From Phymatolithon calcareum (Eukaryota > Rhodophyta > Florideophyceae > Hapalidiales), in NCBI GenBank assembly GCA_977006965.1, contig OZ345370.1, positions 2,232,001 to 2,296,000 of the forward strand: a stretch of 64,000 nucleotides of DNA, read 5' to 3'. Both the position numbers and the translations under genes were made by a program. The notes under the pieces are model-generated. The model was not told the origin of the DNA and did not search any database. It was given only the letters and a program-made list of their open reading frames with translations. Of this stretch, positions 21,290-32,372 are shown in pieces; positions within the stretch are counted from its first letter, which is position 1; every line of letters starts with the position of its first letter.

Positions 21290-22916
21290 TAACTCCTTTA
21301 ACCTCCACCCCTGTGGCTAGCAATGCAGACTTGTTACGCGATGCGAGAGAGAGTTGCGACGTTCGTCGCACGACGTGTTGAATGGTCATCGAGTGCCGCT
21401 TTTCGTACGCCTGAAACATGGACTCCTTCTTGCGCAGGAGCACCTCACGTTCCCTCGCCCTAATCTCACTTCCGCGTTTCGTCCCCGATCGCAGGCTTAT
21501 GTCACTGCGTGTGCCGACCTTGCGCGTTCTTGGTGATACGTCCGTTTGCATCTTCTTAGCAACTTGCATCGCAGCTTGGTTGACAGATACAGTCGTAGGC
21601 GGTATTGTTGCTTCGATGGAAATGGTACTATCACTAGGACTTGCAAATGGACTGGCAGTTCTGCTAGTGGTCGGCGTTAAACTTGCGGTCGCAATGTCAC
21701 TCCCATTCCCACGTCCCGATTGTGATCGACAGCGTTCCAATTCCAATTTCTCCCGTAGTTCACGAATCTCTTCTGCCTGGTCTGCGATGAGCAAATCGTT
21801 AATGCGTGCATCGACGTCATGTGCGGCCGTAAGCGTGGCCATTGCCTCTGTGATGGCTGCAATTTCGCGCGCGGCGGTCTCATTTTCACGTATGAGACGC
21901 TGCACTTTGGCTTCCCTTGCTGCAACTTGTCCTTTGTACACTTCACATTCTCGGGCATATCGTTCTCTACTCGACTCAACCTCGTCGGCATCTCGCAGCG
22001 CCTCCATGAGTTGCCGTTCCACCTCGGCAAGTTCGTCCCGCCATCGTGCGGTAGTAGTCGGCTGTGCAGCGATAAGTTGTGGTGATCCCTTCATGACGAG
22101 CGCACGAAGGTGATGTGCAATGGGTGCCAGATGCACAGGAAGATCTTCCTCCGACGCCGACCCTCCATCAGAGCTGGGGTCATTTTCATCCGTTGATCCC
22201 TCGTCGAGACGCAATATATGCCAATGATCATCAAGCAGTGCAAGGATGGGATCAAACGTTGCATATTCCCCATCATGCGCGCTCATATTGCCGGTACTGA
22301 ATCGTCCAGTAGGTGCTTCCGGTCGTCGGGGAGTTATGAACAGATCGTCCTCTTCATTGGTATTGTCCTCCTCATCCGATGCAAACACAGTGCCACGAGC
22401 GTATCCGTCATCACCATCCGAGTCGGAATCGTACAACGCTGAATCATTCTCCTTGGAGGCTATTTCTGCGGCGCGCATTTCAGCTTCTGATCGCAATCGC
22501 TTCGTTTTTCCAGGGTTGCCTGTCTCCGTGGACGGCTTGTTGCGACGGGCAGCGGCTCGCGCACTAGTACCAGGGGACCACGTTCGAAGCACGCGGTCCG
22601 CGTCAGGGGCGGGGGATATGTCGATGATCTTGGTATGTGCAAACTCTGGGGAGAGCGGGCCGTCGCTATCTTCGTCGTCCGAGACACGCATAGATGGAGC
22701 CCTTTGCGACGTGGGTGGGCCGAAAGGATGGACGGATGGACGCGCGGCGGCAGGTTGAGACGTCATGGGGGTGATGTTGGTGAGGGCAACGGTTGTTTTA
22801 GTTCCGAATCGCGGGTTGGGCGGCATGCACTGTCGACGATCGTTCGCGAGGGACGTGGGGAGAGATGCGGGCGGAAGTGAATGACTCGTGGCACAAAGCT
22901 GTGAAGTGGTGTGCAT
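21279..22916 (-). CDS. acidic, coiled-coil protein of unknown function
   Basis: About 545 residues from ATG 22916. A second candidate start, ATG 22826 ([18 protein letters not shown]), begins the more complex sequence and may be the true one; the frame is open to a GTG at 22958. The N-terminal half is charged and disordered with Asp/Glu/Ser clusters ([22 protein letters not shown]) and basic patches typical of nuclear proteins. Residues about 300-400 form a coiled coil ([20 protein letters not shown], then [10 protein letters not shown]). The C-terminus is basic and Ser/Thr-rich ([20 protein letters not shown]). The stop at 21279-21281 lies inside RTCB exon 2. No family recognised; a kinetochore, chromatin or cytoskeletal role is conceivable. 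Confidence 0.8.
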   Translation of the reverse strand: MHTTSQLCATSHSLPPASLPTSLANDRRQCMPPNPRFGTKTTVALTNITPMTSQPAAARPSVHPFGPPTSQRAPSMRVSDDEDSDGPLSPEFAHTKIIDISPAPDADRVLRTWSPGTSARAAARRNKPSTETGNPGKTKRLRSEAEMRAAEIASKENDSALYDSDSDGDDGYARGTVFASDEEDNTNEEDDLFITPRRPEAPTGRFSTGNMSAHDGEYATFDPILALLDDHWHILRLDEGSTDENDPSSDGGSASEEDLPVHLAPIAHHLRALVMKGSPQLIAAQPTTTARWRDELAEVERQLMEALRDADEVESSRERYARECEVYKGQVAAREAKVQRLIRENETAAREIAAITEAMATLTAAHDVDARINDLLIADQAEEIRELREKLELERCRSQSGRGNGSDIATASLTPTTSRTASPFASPSDSTISIEATIPPTTVSVNQAAMQVAKKMQTDVSPRTRKVGTRSDISLRSGTKRGSEIRAREREVLLRKKESMFQAYEKRHSMTIQHVVRRTSQLSLASRNKSALLATGVEVKGVTSP

Positions 22917-22958
22917 GCATCCGAGCGAGAAATAAATTTGAATTGGCGGATGCGGCAC

Positions 22959-25780
22959 TGAGGTTGAAATTCAAATAATACAGTATTTGTATTGGTGCAA
23001 AATTGGATCATACGGTATTTCTGCTTCCGCGAATCACTTGTCCATGTGTAGAACACGGGCGGGCCGTGTTTCATAGCGCGGACGATGTGCTCTACCATAC
23101 AGTATCATCTTTGTGCCCATGGTTGTCTCGAAAACGGTCGTCGGACGCGCTCACATCGGATTACTGGCACCATATGATATCATATGGCCCGAAAGTGGAC
23201 AGCTGATGTAATGGCCCATTCTGTCCCGAGCAGGCTTTCCAGTTTTGGACTTCAGTTAGCCCTTTTGTCCGACATTTGTAGAAGTGACGGTTACAGCCGT
23301 GCAGGGAGCGACAAAACAGTACTGTATTCAATTGTACTGCACTGCACAGTACAGTACAGTGCTCGGCATTTGTACTGGCCAGCGCTGAGGCATACCTGAG
23401 GGTGTCCCCGTGTGAGAATGGAATGCCCCGGGCATTTTGTTCGCCCGAAATAGCACCGCCAGTTTCCGTGTTGAGTGGCGATTGCCGCTTTGCTTTGCTT
23501 TTCTCTCCTGTCTCATAGTAAACGTTCATTGTATTGTTGCCAACACAACAACGGCCACGCAGGCGATAAATACAGTACACTGCAGAAGTGGATCCATTCT
23601 GTCGTGAATCCTAACCACTGCAAGTGATTGCTTTGCCAATCTCTGAGGCAAAAATTGTGACTTTGAAGATGATAAAACGGCTCTGCAACTTTTCGTTGAC
23701 TTGTTGCGTTCGCTCGCCTCAGTGAGCAGACAACTATATGCGTACTAACCTGGACCTCGCCCGTAATCTGCAGTCGTCGAGGGGAATCTACTTTGGAATT
23801 TCTCGACAGAAAGTCCTCACTCCCAGGTTTACGTACCGCCGGTTTAGAGTTTCGACGGAATTGTGTTACGAAATCGACGACGGTGGATTGGGCCCAACTT
23901 CTGATCTAGTCCTCTTGTCCAAAACACTCTTTTTATGCACGTTTGATATCCATATGGAGCGGAATTACGTACCATTCGAGCTCAAGCAATGCATCTCTCC
24001 ATAACCACCGCCACCGCGATAAAGATCATCTTTGTCTTGCCCCTATAATGAAACTATTTTCACTAAGGATTCCTCACTGATCGACAATCTGCGAACAAGT
24101 TCGTCCACAATACTTCAATCTCACTTTGCATTGCTTCGGAATTAGATCCCTCTATTGCTTTTGGAAGGAATCACGTGTCGACCGTGCTTAAGCGAGGAAA
24201 CAGTGTTTCTTCGTTGCTATGCTTACTACATCAAACCTTCCTTTTTGGCGTCCGGAAAGTAAAGCGTCGAAGCCCATGGCTGTTAGGAACGTGGCTAATA
24301 TCATAGTGATGACAATGACGACGAGGATTCCCACGCCTCTGCGTTCTTCAATTGACAAAACCCATTCCGTGTTATCCTAGAATCGCTAAAATTAGAAAAC
24401 CTTCAAGTGCATCATTTGCATATGTCATGTGGAGCTTGTCAGGACATCAGGGCAAGGCAGCTTTGCGAAGGGAAGTCTGTCCAATCGGAATGCTTAATCA
24501 TATATGATAGGGGCTCCAATGCAACCCTGCCACATTATCTCACGCTTTGTCACCTCAATTACACTTCCATTGGAGAAGAACTCCTAAGGACAGGTTTCGC
24601 AAATCGAAACACTGCACATGAGGGGCCACAATAAGCTACAGCTTTCGATGACAAAGAAAGGTCAACGTCAACTATTTGCCTGAAGCAAAAAAAATGTAAA
24701 AAGCAGTTCCGCGTAGGGCAATACCGTCGCTTTTTTGGGCAAAAGCACAACCCTTCAGGCTGCCCGGTCAGGTTCCGGTCTTCTTGATTATTTCAGAGCG
24801 CTTGAGTTGCGACCTGAATGGCCGCCAATGGGAAGCATCAAAGAAATGAAAACGCTTGATTCGCTTGAATTCGTCTTCTCGTCCATAGATTTAAGGCACA
24901 CAAAGCGTTGCAATACTGTCCATTCTTGTCCTGCATTAGCAATCTCTGCGCATTAGCAATCTTGACTATTGGTCCGGACAAGAAATGAATGTCGGTGTAC
25001 GCTCTAAGCTCCCTGACCCTAATTTCCCAAAACGACTGCTTGGGAGCCTGCAACTCAGTACCCTGTTTTCAATCGCTTTAACGTGTCTATGTTGAAACGG
25101 AATCGGCATCTCTTGCGTGTGCTGAGTGCACTGTCGAAACTTTCTGCCCATATATCCTGCCTAGGTACTTTGTCCAGCCTCGAGCAATCACAATCGCATG
25201 TGGTTCGTAATGCAGGTTTTTGTCCCTTGTGGGTTGGGTACCGACAACATTAATCTGGTCATGTTCTTTTCTGTCTAGTCTTCCTAAAGCTTTCCTCCTT
25301 CGGCCTCTTTTCTCCTACTCTCTCACGACGACTTTTTCAGTCCTTGACGAATGCAGACCCGTCGACTGAAAATTGTGTATGGGCTGAACTTTTTCTACGG
25401 TCTTGCCTGCGAGCCGGATATCACGCTTTTGGGACCCAAGTGTTTCAAACAGTCTTCTATTGACTCTTCAGTCCAGACCCGTTCTTGCCGTTTGATATAG
25501 CTCTTGAAGAGCCTTGGAGCTTGGAAACCCCAATGCACAGTTCGAGTGGTGCCCTCCCACAGGCGAAGTGGACAATCTTGTTGCCGAAAATATATGCAAA
25601 TTTTATTCAAACTAAAGAATTCTCAGATCAGTCCAGATCCGTCGAGGAGCGAATGTTTAGTACCGCAGGGTTAATGTCGTGTCGCTTTGTCCTATCTCAA
25701 AGGGAGGTACAATACACATTGAGCTGCTCAAAAACAATGGCTTCATCAACAGGACAAATTTCGATGCATATCCTACTGCG
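22959..25780. other. gene-poor stretch (2.8 kb)
   Basis: No convincing gene. GTAC-type words cluster at about 23095-23105 and 23325-23365. A plus-strand frame at 23738-24004 and a few others are short and unplaced. Related GTCCAGA/TCAGTCC phrases recur near 25335-25365, 25470 and 25630, possibly remnants of a short repeat. Confidence 0.35.
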
Positions 25781-26689
25781 CTACGTTAGGTTCTTCATAG
25801 AGTTTGATGTCCACGGTATCGCATAATCATCACTGTCGTAATACAACTCGGCAGGTCGCTGTTCATAGCACGGCGCCTCGGCTCTCGGACGCAATCCCTG
25901 GAAAACCGTCACCTTATTCGCTAATGTCGTCAGCACAGGCATAATCGCGGCCGGTAACTGCATGGTCAGCCAATTTCTGTTCAGTGCCGTATTGACGCGC
26001 GGTGAAATAACATGATCATTCACGAGAAACACGAAAACACAAGTACCGGTGATGACAGCTAATGCCGACAATACCGCTACAATGCCCACAGTTTTCGGAT
26101 GCCTGATGCGCTTCATGCCGGCCCACACAACGACTACTAACGCGGTGTACGCGACAGTGAGCATCACGCCTTCCGCAACGATATTGAACTGATAGTTGCG
26201 ACAGCTCTCGTAGCCATCGCCGCGCGTCTGTGCGACGCCTTTGCTCAGCGTGAACAGTAGCGAAGGGATGAACGCAATGACGAAGGCAACCACGCCGGAT
26301 ATCATTTTCAACAGCATCCCGGTCTTCTTTTTCACGCGAGCACGCATGGATAGATAAGCTTCGTACAAAGCGACGAGAAATTCAAACAGCGCCGCTGGAA
26401 TGAGCACTTCGAATCGATGCCCTGTTGAGGTTCCAATGCATCCTGCCATTCCGAACACAAGTACAAGTGAACCGATCCCCAGACCGGTTTCGATCGCCAG
26501 TAGAAGAAGAGGGACGAAGAAGTACGGACTATCGTACAAAGATGAAGCGAGAAACGCGAAAATTCCTTCAAGAACATTGAGCAGCAGTAACACATGAACG
26601 GCGCACATGTGGTGTTCGGCATACGAGGCGTCAAGAGCAAGGTTGCAAAAGCGGCGCTGAATGTCAAAGGATTTCATCGCATATTTCAT
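25781..26689 (-). CDS. seven-helix membrane protein, orphan
   Basis: A 302-residue integral membrane protein with about seven hydrophobic segments: CAVHVLLLLNVLEGIFAFLA, YFFVPLLLLAIETGLGIGSL, VLIPAALFEFLVALYEAYL, ISGVVAFVIAFIPSLLFTL, GVMLTVAYTALVVVVWAGM, GIVAVLSALAVITGTCVFVF and LPAAIMPVLTTLANKVTVF. Basic residues after helices 3 and 5 (MRARVKKK, MKRIRHPK) suggest cytoplasmic loops. A soluble C-terminal tail rich in Tyr, Asp and Pro follows. The seven-helix layout recalls GPCRs, but I see no DRY or NPxxY motif and do not assign a family. ATG 26689 is first; a second Met lies 4 codons in. Downstream on the same strand there is no gene for 2.8 kb. Confidence 0.75.
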   Translation of the reverse strand: MKYAMKSFDIQRRFCNLALDASYAEHHMCAVHVLLLLNVLEGIFAFLASSLYDSPYFFVPLLLLAIETGLGIGSLVLVFGMAGCIGTSTGHRFEVLIPAALFEFLVALYEAYLSMRARVKKKTGMLLKMISGVVAFVIAFIPSLLFTLSKGVAQTRGDGYESCRNYQFNIVAEGVMLTVAYTALVVVVWAGMKRIRHPKTVGIVAVLSALAVITGTCVFVFLVNDHVISPRVNTALNRNWLTMQLPAAIMPVLTTLANKVTVFQGLRPRAEAPCYEQRPAELYYDSDDYAIPWTSNSMKNLT

Positions 26690-26735
26690 TGCCTTTCGTG
26701 TTGCGACGCAAGTCGGGCACAGGCGAAAAGTTTAG

Positions 26736-26826
26736 GCGCAGTCGGAAATACAGCGGTGGCAATCTAGAGATGACCTCTTCACGGAGGTCATCCCTATATC
26801 CCCACCGCTATATTTGCGACTGCGCA
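26736..26826. repeat. 91-nt near-perfect hairpin
   Basis: A left arm of about 43 nt beginning GCGCAGTCGGAAATACAGCG pairs with the right arm ending TATATTTGCGACTGCGC with only about six mismatches. It closes on GATGACCTC-TTCACG-GAGGTCATC. It lies 47 bp upstream of the membrane-protein ATG. It could be a foldback MITE or a small-RNA precursor. Confidence 0.8.
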
Positions 26827-26917
26827 TGGCGCGCACAATATAGGGTATAGCGGGCACCGAGGTCCGCTTCAGTCCAGTCAACCTTTGGAGGTAAAGATGC
26901 AGCAACGTGGAGGGCAT

Positions 26918-28138
26918 CGAACATCTGCGGGAAGTATTGCTCCGTACGAGGGTCTTTTCTCCAAATTGGGAGAGGAAGACATTAGACGTGGAGAATCATT
27001 TATGACATGTGATCTGATTACTGATCCAAACAACATCACTCGATCAAATTTGGATCAAATCCGTTGACTGGCTCTGCAGGATTTGACCTCATGTATAGCG
27101 GTGAAAGAAAGAGCTTTCAACAGATCTCCCGGGCTCCTTTGGCCAGGGAACTTTTGAGGCTGAACATAGACATCTTTCGTCCGTAACAGCAGAAACATTT
27201 AGAAATTGAGAGCAGGACACGTGCTCTCAATTTCTAAATGTTTGTAATGTTACTGACGAAAGAGGTCTTTATTCCTGCTGAAGGGGTTACAGAATTGGTG
27301 GTACACGAATAAGATGTCAACCAAAGAAGTCAAGAGATGAAGCTGCGCTAATCCTCAGGGTTTATCGATTCCATTGGATGCCATTAATGCGGACCTGAAT
27401 AGAAGAACGCATTTGAAATTGATCAATTACATCGGCGCTCATTCAGTTGTCTCGCATGGAAATGGAACAGTTATGCCTTTGCTGCATGTCGTTCCGCCAA
27501 ATATCTCACTTAAGTGAGGATAGAGCACAGCACCATTGAATCTCAACACATCCGACGCAAACCAAGACTCAAAATCAAGCTATCTCCACTTCGTCTGGCA
27601 GTCTTGACTGCAAGCACACACATATTGTATCCATGTCTCCTAGCACACGCGCGTTCCACTCCTTTTTCTTACTGGATGACGTTGCATTCTCTCTTTAGAT
27701 CTGGTTCTCATTTGCTATGCGAGTGTGCGCGAAAAGTTGTAATGCGGTAGAATACGACGGGTGAGCCACTTGGAGGAGGTGGAGGACGCGAGTCGATTTT
27801 TCAATTCCTTGGTAAAAGCCTCAATCCTTGAAAAGAAAGCCCCAGCAGTGCTTGTATTTGGGGAGTATTTGTACTACTAGCACTTCGTTTGATCCAAAGA
27901 CAAAATTCGATGAAATCGCTGCAGAACGAGGTCGGGAGGGGTGATGGTAACGTTGTGCCGAAACGAAGAGCAAAAAACACTGGTGCGAGGAGGGCGCTGA
28001 ACGATCTTTCGGGGCAGATAGTCGAAGGCTCCGATTCTCGAACTTCTGCATATCCGATGTCTTATTTGCAGTTATCTGTCATTTTTCCAGAAGCAATAAC
28101 GATATCATGTTGGAAAGATAAGCGGAACGCGGCGTTTT
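26918..28138. other. non-coding stretch with one long hairpin
   Basis: No gene is supported. Only short frames are present. It contains the hairpin at 27169-27267 and leads into a LINE-type fragment. Confidence 0.4.
27169..27267. repeat. 99-nt hairpin with 22-bp perfect core
   Basis: Bases 27193-27214 and 27222-27243 are perfect inverted copies (core AAACATTTAGAAATTGAGAG) separated by a 7-nt loop, GGACACG. Pairing continues outward with a few mismatches to about 27169 and 27267 (CTTTCGTC / GACGAAAG). The overall shape is that of a miRNA-like precursor or foldback element. Confidence 0.85.
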
Positions 28139-28441
28139 GTGCAAGTTGTAAACGACAATAAAAATCTGAAAGCCGGAAGCAGAAGAAACCATCGGAGAAA
28201 GATGACGGTCTTTGTGAGGATTTCTGTTTTGCGTTTCGTAATGCTATCGAATTTATCCAAGCGACCTATCGCTGACAAGACCAGAACCTCTACTATCGGC
28301 GTGGTATCACGCGACAGAGACTTAACATGGAACTTGCTTGGACACATTCTTAGAATGGACGAGCGACCTCTTGCCCGCCAGATGTGCTACAATGCTTTAA
28401 TCCAAGTCCCTGATCAAGTTTTAGTGACGTCCGAGACCTAA
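28139..28441 (+). mobile_element. LINE-type reverse-transcriptase C-terminal fragment
   Basis: The frame encodes KRPIADKTRTSTIGVVSRDR followed by LTWNLLGHILRMDERPLARQ, the L.W.GH.LRM....RQ signature at the C-terminal end of many non-LTR retrotransposon reverse transcriptases. No upstream polymerase domain with its YxDD motif is visible, so this is a 5'-truncated remnant. A related copy lies at about 47320-47621 on the same strand. Confidence 0.6.
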
Positions 28442-28712
28442 ACTAGAAACTCCCATTCCAAATACACCTAACGATTGCAGAATGGAAGAAATAATTGCCC
28501 CTGAAATGCTTCTGGCCCCATCAGAGGAAAAGACTATATGACGGAATAAAGTGTTAGAATCGGTACCGAATTGCGGTGCAACAGACGACTTTTCTGAAAC
28601 TGGAGCTACTCACTGTAGCAGTGAATCATGTTTCAGTGCACTTTCGAAGACTAATGCAAGTGATTTCTATCCTTAAATGCAATGACATCCCCAGAGATTA
28701 AACATAATCACC

Positions 28713-30629
28713 CTAAAAAACTAAACGTTCTCCGATCATTTCACGCAGCTTAATAGTAGATTGCCCCGACGTGCTCTTCTTCACACTCACCACTTTGAGT
28801 TTTGTCCCTGGAGCAAGAACAAGCTCATCCTCGTCTTGGAAGTAAGAAAACTCTTGGATTTCCTTTGCCGTTTTTGCCTCAATGCAAAACAGAGTTCCAT
28901 GAGATCCAGCAAAACTCTTCGCAACAAACTCATTCGACGTGCAGCTAGACACCGAGTACCACGCTATTTCAGATCCTTGTTTGTACATGCTCGACAAATC
29001 CTTGCTTATTCCACGATACACGGTAACAGGTTGACATGGAAGATTGTCATGCGCAGCTATGAATAGTCGGAGATATGAAAAATAAACTTCAATGTTTGCT
29101 CGCCCTGGGTCCCGCAACGCAGCGTTCAATTCTCCGAACAAGGCATCCCCTGTGTACACCACAATACTGGCTACCTCATCTTGACTTAATCCGTGATCGT
29201 GTGTCAATTCGCTCGCCACACTGGATGCCAATTCCGCTTCCTCTTTCAAGTCTAACGGGTCACATGCATCGTCAATCGACACAAGAGGCATTTTTAGAAC
29301 GCCACGAATCGGTTCCAGAATCGCAACAGAATCAAGTCCACTCTGAAGTCGTTCAAGATAAAGCTTGTGCAGCTTCTGTGTTTTGGAGATGAATTCCGCA
29401 TGCTCCGACGACTTACCGCCCTCCTTCTGCAGCCATTGTTCATCCGGTAGCCAATTGATTTCGCTATGTCCCATATTCCGCAGAATGTCGTTCACCTTCC
29501 CGAAATGAGATGGTGCCTTGCAGAAAAGATCCCCTTGCGCTGCCGGATTGCAGTGCTGCACATGTTGGATGTCAACACTACTGCACACATACTTGTCAAG
29601 AACTTTCTGCATTGCCTTTTTGGTTTTTAGAGCTTCGCCGCCCCAATGCAGAAAAACAATTCCTTTCCTCGGGTCACCTTGCGGCAGACTTGCTTTCTCT
29701 TTCAAAATCGTCTCCAAAATGCATTCAATCACCGGACGCCAGAACTTCGCGTGTGTCGCCGTACTACTGAGACGTTTTCCTCCAACCTCGTCATCACCTC
29801 CGACCGTGAGCGCAGCGTTAAGCAATAGCACGCCTTGTGAAAGCATGGCCTAGAACCACTGCGGCGGAGTGACTATATTCTTATCTGCAAGGTGCTTTCG
29901 AAGAGCGGAAACAGCAGTCTTCTCGGGGATGCCATGAGTTGCAATCGCTGCCGCTTTGATAATGCAGCGCATGCTCACCGTTTTTCCAAACGCTGAGGAT
30001 TGCCATGAATCAAGAGCGTTATCAAACATTGCGATCCCAGTTGCAGATTCCAAGCGTGGATACGGGTTCTGTCCAAAGACGACGACGCGCCAATCAACTG
30101 GCAGATGAGGCTTGAGGGCTTGAAAGGTCAATTCGCGGACGGGTTTGATACTCTTGCTGCGTTCCGGTCCGATAAAGGTATTCGCATCGGGAAGAGATTC
30201 CAAAACCGTCGATAGAGCCCCCAACCATGCATGGCCGTGACCGTCGTTGAAGAGAGGTATGAGGCTGAGGACGTCCGGTTTCCCAGCCGGATTCGGTTCG
30301 ACCTTATGCTCAGCTTTTTGCACCACATCCAATTTCTCGCGGAGGCTCACTTCAGGAACAATCTTGGATTTCGGGTGTACTTTTATCTTCTTTCGAGGAG
30401 GCGTGCGGCGAATATTGCGCACGGTACCGGACTCGATGTTGCGCTGGGTCATGAGGTTGAAATAAATATCGTAGGTAAAGAATCCGCTTTTCAACTGTTG
30501 TTCGCTGATAGAAGACCTATCCTCCCAAAGATCATCGAGTTGAGAGCAGGCTTCGGCATCGAAGTCGTACCATCCTGGCGATTTGCCATCGACAACATCA
30601 TCCAGCTGATACTGCCAGCACATAGCCAT
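28713..30629 (-). pseudogene. WWE / UDG-like / ADP-ribosyltransferase fusion with in-frame TAG
   Basis: One continuous frame of 639 codons with a single internal TAG at 29850-29852. Part 1 (30629-29850, 259 residues): WWE domain at about 3-80 (WQYQLDDVV, GWYDFDAEAC, YDIYFNLMTQRNIESGTVRN), which in known proteins binds iso-ADP-ribose of poly-ADP-ribose. Then comes the first half of a uracil-DNA-glycosylase fold with GQNPYPRLESATGIAMFD where UNG has GQDPY. Part 2 (ATG 29846, 377 residues): the second UDG half (QGVLLLNAALTVGG, FLHWGGEA, HCNPA, SHFGKVNDIL), then an R-S-E class ADP-ribosyltransferase (VYRG Arg278, SSCTS, ExE at 339-341). PPQWF-stop-AMLSQGV aligns to UNG without a gap, so the TAG replaces one residue. 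No plausible GT-AG intron removes it. It is a nonsense allele, a recent pseudogene or a readthrough gene. Confidence 0.85.
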
Positions 30630-32372
30630 CTTGTAGAATTGTTTGTGAGAGCACCCTCAGCAGAAGCAATAGTCCCTTCATCCTGCTGACTGCCTTTTAT
30701 GAGTGAAGGTGGCACCCACCTTCAAACCGGAGAGTGCAGATGCTGCGAGGTGTACTCTTTTCGGGTGTATCATATATGCATGCCTGCCTGCAATGCACGA
30801 GGTGGCGCACCGTGCATGTTCATCCACGTGGCAAAGTGGCGGGAATGCCGTTTTCTCAAGCCCTCCAATAAGATCTCCTCGATACAGCTGCACAGCAATC
30901 TGAAAACCGAATCCCGTGAAATTGTACTATACTTACCGTTTCGAATAAGTATGTACTGTGTACAGTACAGTATGTAGGCTGCTGTCGGCGGTGAGGCTCA
31001 CAACGCAGTAGTTAAGTGCTCTGAATGATCATCTGCCTATATTTCGACAGGGCGCTATTCCTTCTATCTAATTTGGACTGCACTCCCTCTTCTCTGACTG
31101 CCACGCGTAACTCGTAATAATCCTTCCACGAAGCACGAGTCAGTGTGGACGGGTCGTTATGTTTCACTGTTTTCTGTAGAGCACCTCACATAAACTCCTC
31201 GGCGCAAAATTAAGCAATTTCACCTTGCCAAACAACGAATTCAACAAGGGAATGTAGCATATCAGCGGTTCAACAAGAGTGCAAAAAGTGCAAATTGGAT
31301 ACACGACTACGCTGGCCACCGCTTAGTGTTGTACCGGGAGGCGGGATTTCACGAGAATGTTTTTTTACTGTTATGCATCTCCAGGACGGTGACCATGAGG
31401 GGAGTAGTCTGCGAAGACAATAGAGAAAAAAGTATGTATGCGCACGAGAATGATCGGCATTAGGACGACGGTGATGAGGCAAGAGAGGGAATTGGTACAA
31501 GAGCACATGAGCCCCACAGGTCAGCCCGCGTGTTTCAGTCTCTGCCGATTGTTCCCTCTTGGTACCGTTCCTCCACTTCCATTTGGTTGTTCGTGCGGCA
31601 AAATACACGTGAGCCTTGTCCCACTATTTGGAAGCAACCATGACAACGTTGAAACGTTCGGAAGTCAACGACCAGAAAGATAAGGACCCGTCGTGCCACA
31701 GCACCCAGTAGCAACTTTGGTGTCAAGGTCCGCGACATCATCTTCCAATACTCGCAGTCGTAGAGAAGATGCGATACCACGCTGAAATCGAGGAGTTAGA
31801 CTCGAAGACTCATTGCGAATGCCACGTTCGTTGCTACCCGTTTTAGGTCGCTGAAGCGGACTAAGCGAGAATAACGCGATCTTTTTATTCCAGAGGGTCC
31901 TCTCTTCATGCTGCATAGCTCAAGTTTGTTCGGCAACATCTGGACTTAGATGCTCCGTTTTGAAGTTCCTCTTGGGCTGCCTTCCTCTTTGCCTCTTTCA
32001 CCAATTGGTCAGCGTAAGATCAGGAACGGGAGGTAGCCTTCGGGCGCGGTGTACTACAGTTCCCCAGTGCTCGATTGCGAGGCTCAGGGAACAGGACGCC
32101 GTCGAAATACTCGTCGGGTACAATCATCCGCCTTCGTTCGTTGAATGTCCCGACAACGCATTGGTGCCAATCACACCGGCCATGACATCGCACATTCATG
32201 TCTTTCTCTTCATCGTCCTCACGGATCACTCCTCGCTTGATAACCCACTGTGCGCTGTTTAAGAGCTTCGGAAGGGATGGCTACCTTTCGGGTTGATGGA
32301 AAACCTTCTGAGCCGTCTATTTTCTCTCCTTAAAAATTCTGTTTGCTGTGTTTATTTGATAGTGTGCGGTCC
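30630..32372. other. intergenic, no gene supported
   Basis: Contains the promoter side of the WWE fusion, a TACAGTACAGTA cluster near 30960-30972, and frames on both strands without recognisable domains. A minus-strand phrase HLLYDCEYWK near 31750 faintly recalls LINE reverse-transcriptase tails. Confidence 0.35.

Noticed and set aside
28713-30629. Reassignment of TAG to a sense codon
   Set aside because: Intact conserved genes here (AP-3 sigma, RTCB, TRAPPC5) terminate at TAG exactly at the family's C-terminus.
31535-31780. Possible LINE reverse-transcriptase tail (HLLYDCEYWK)
   Set aside because: A single short phrase without the neighbouring boxes seen at 28139 and 47320.
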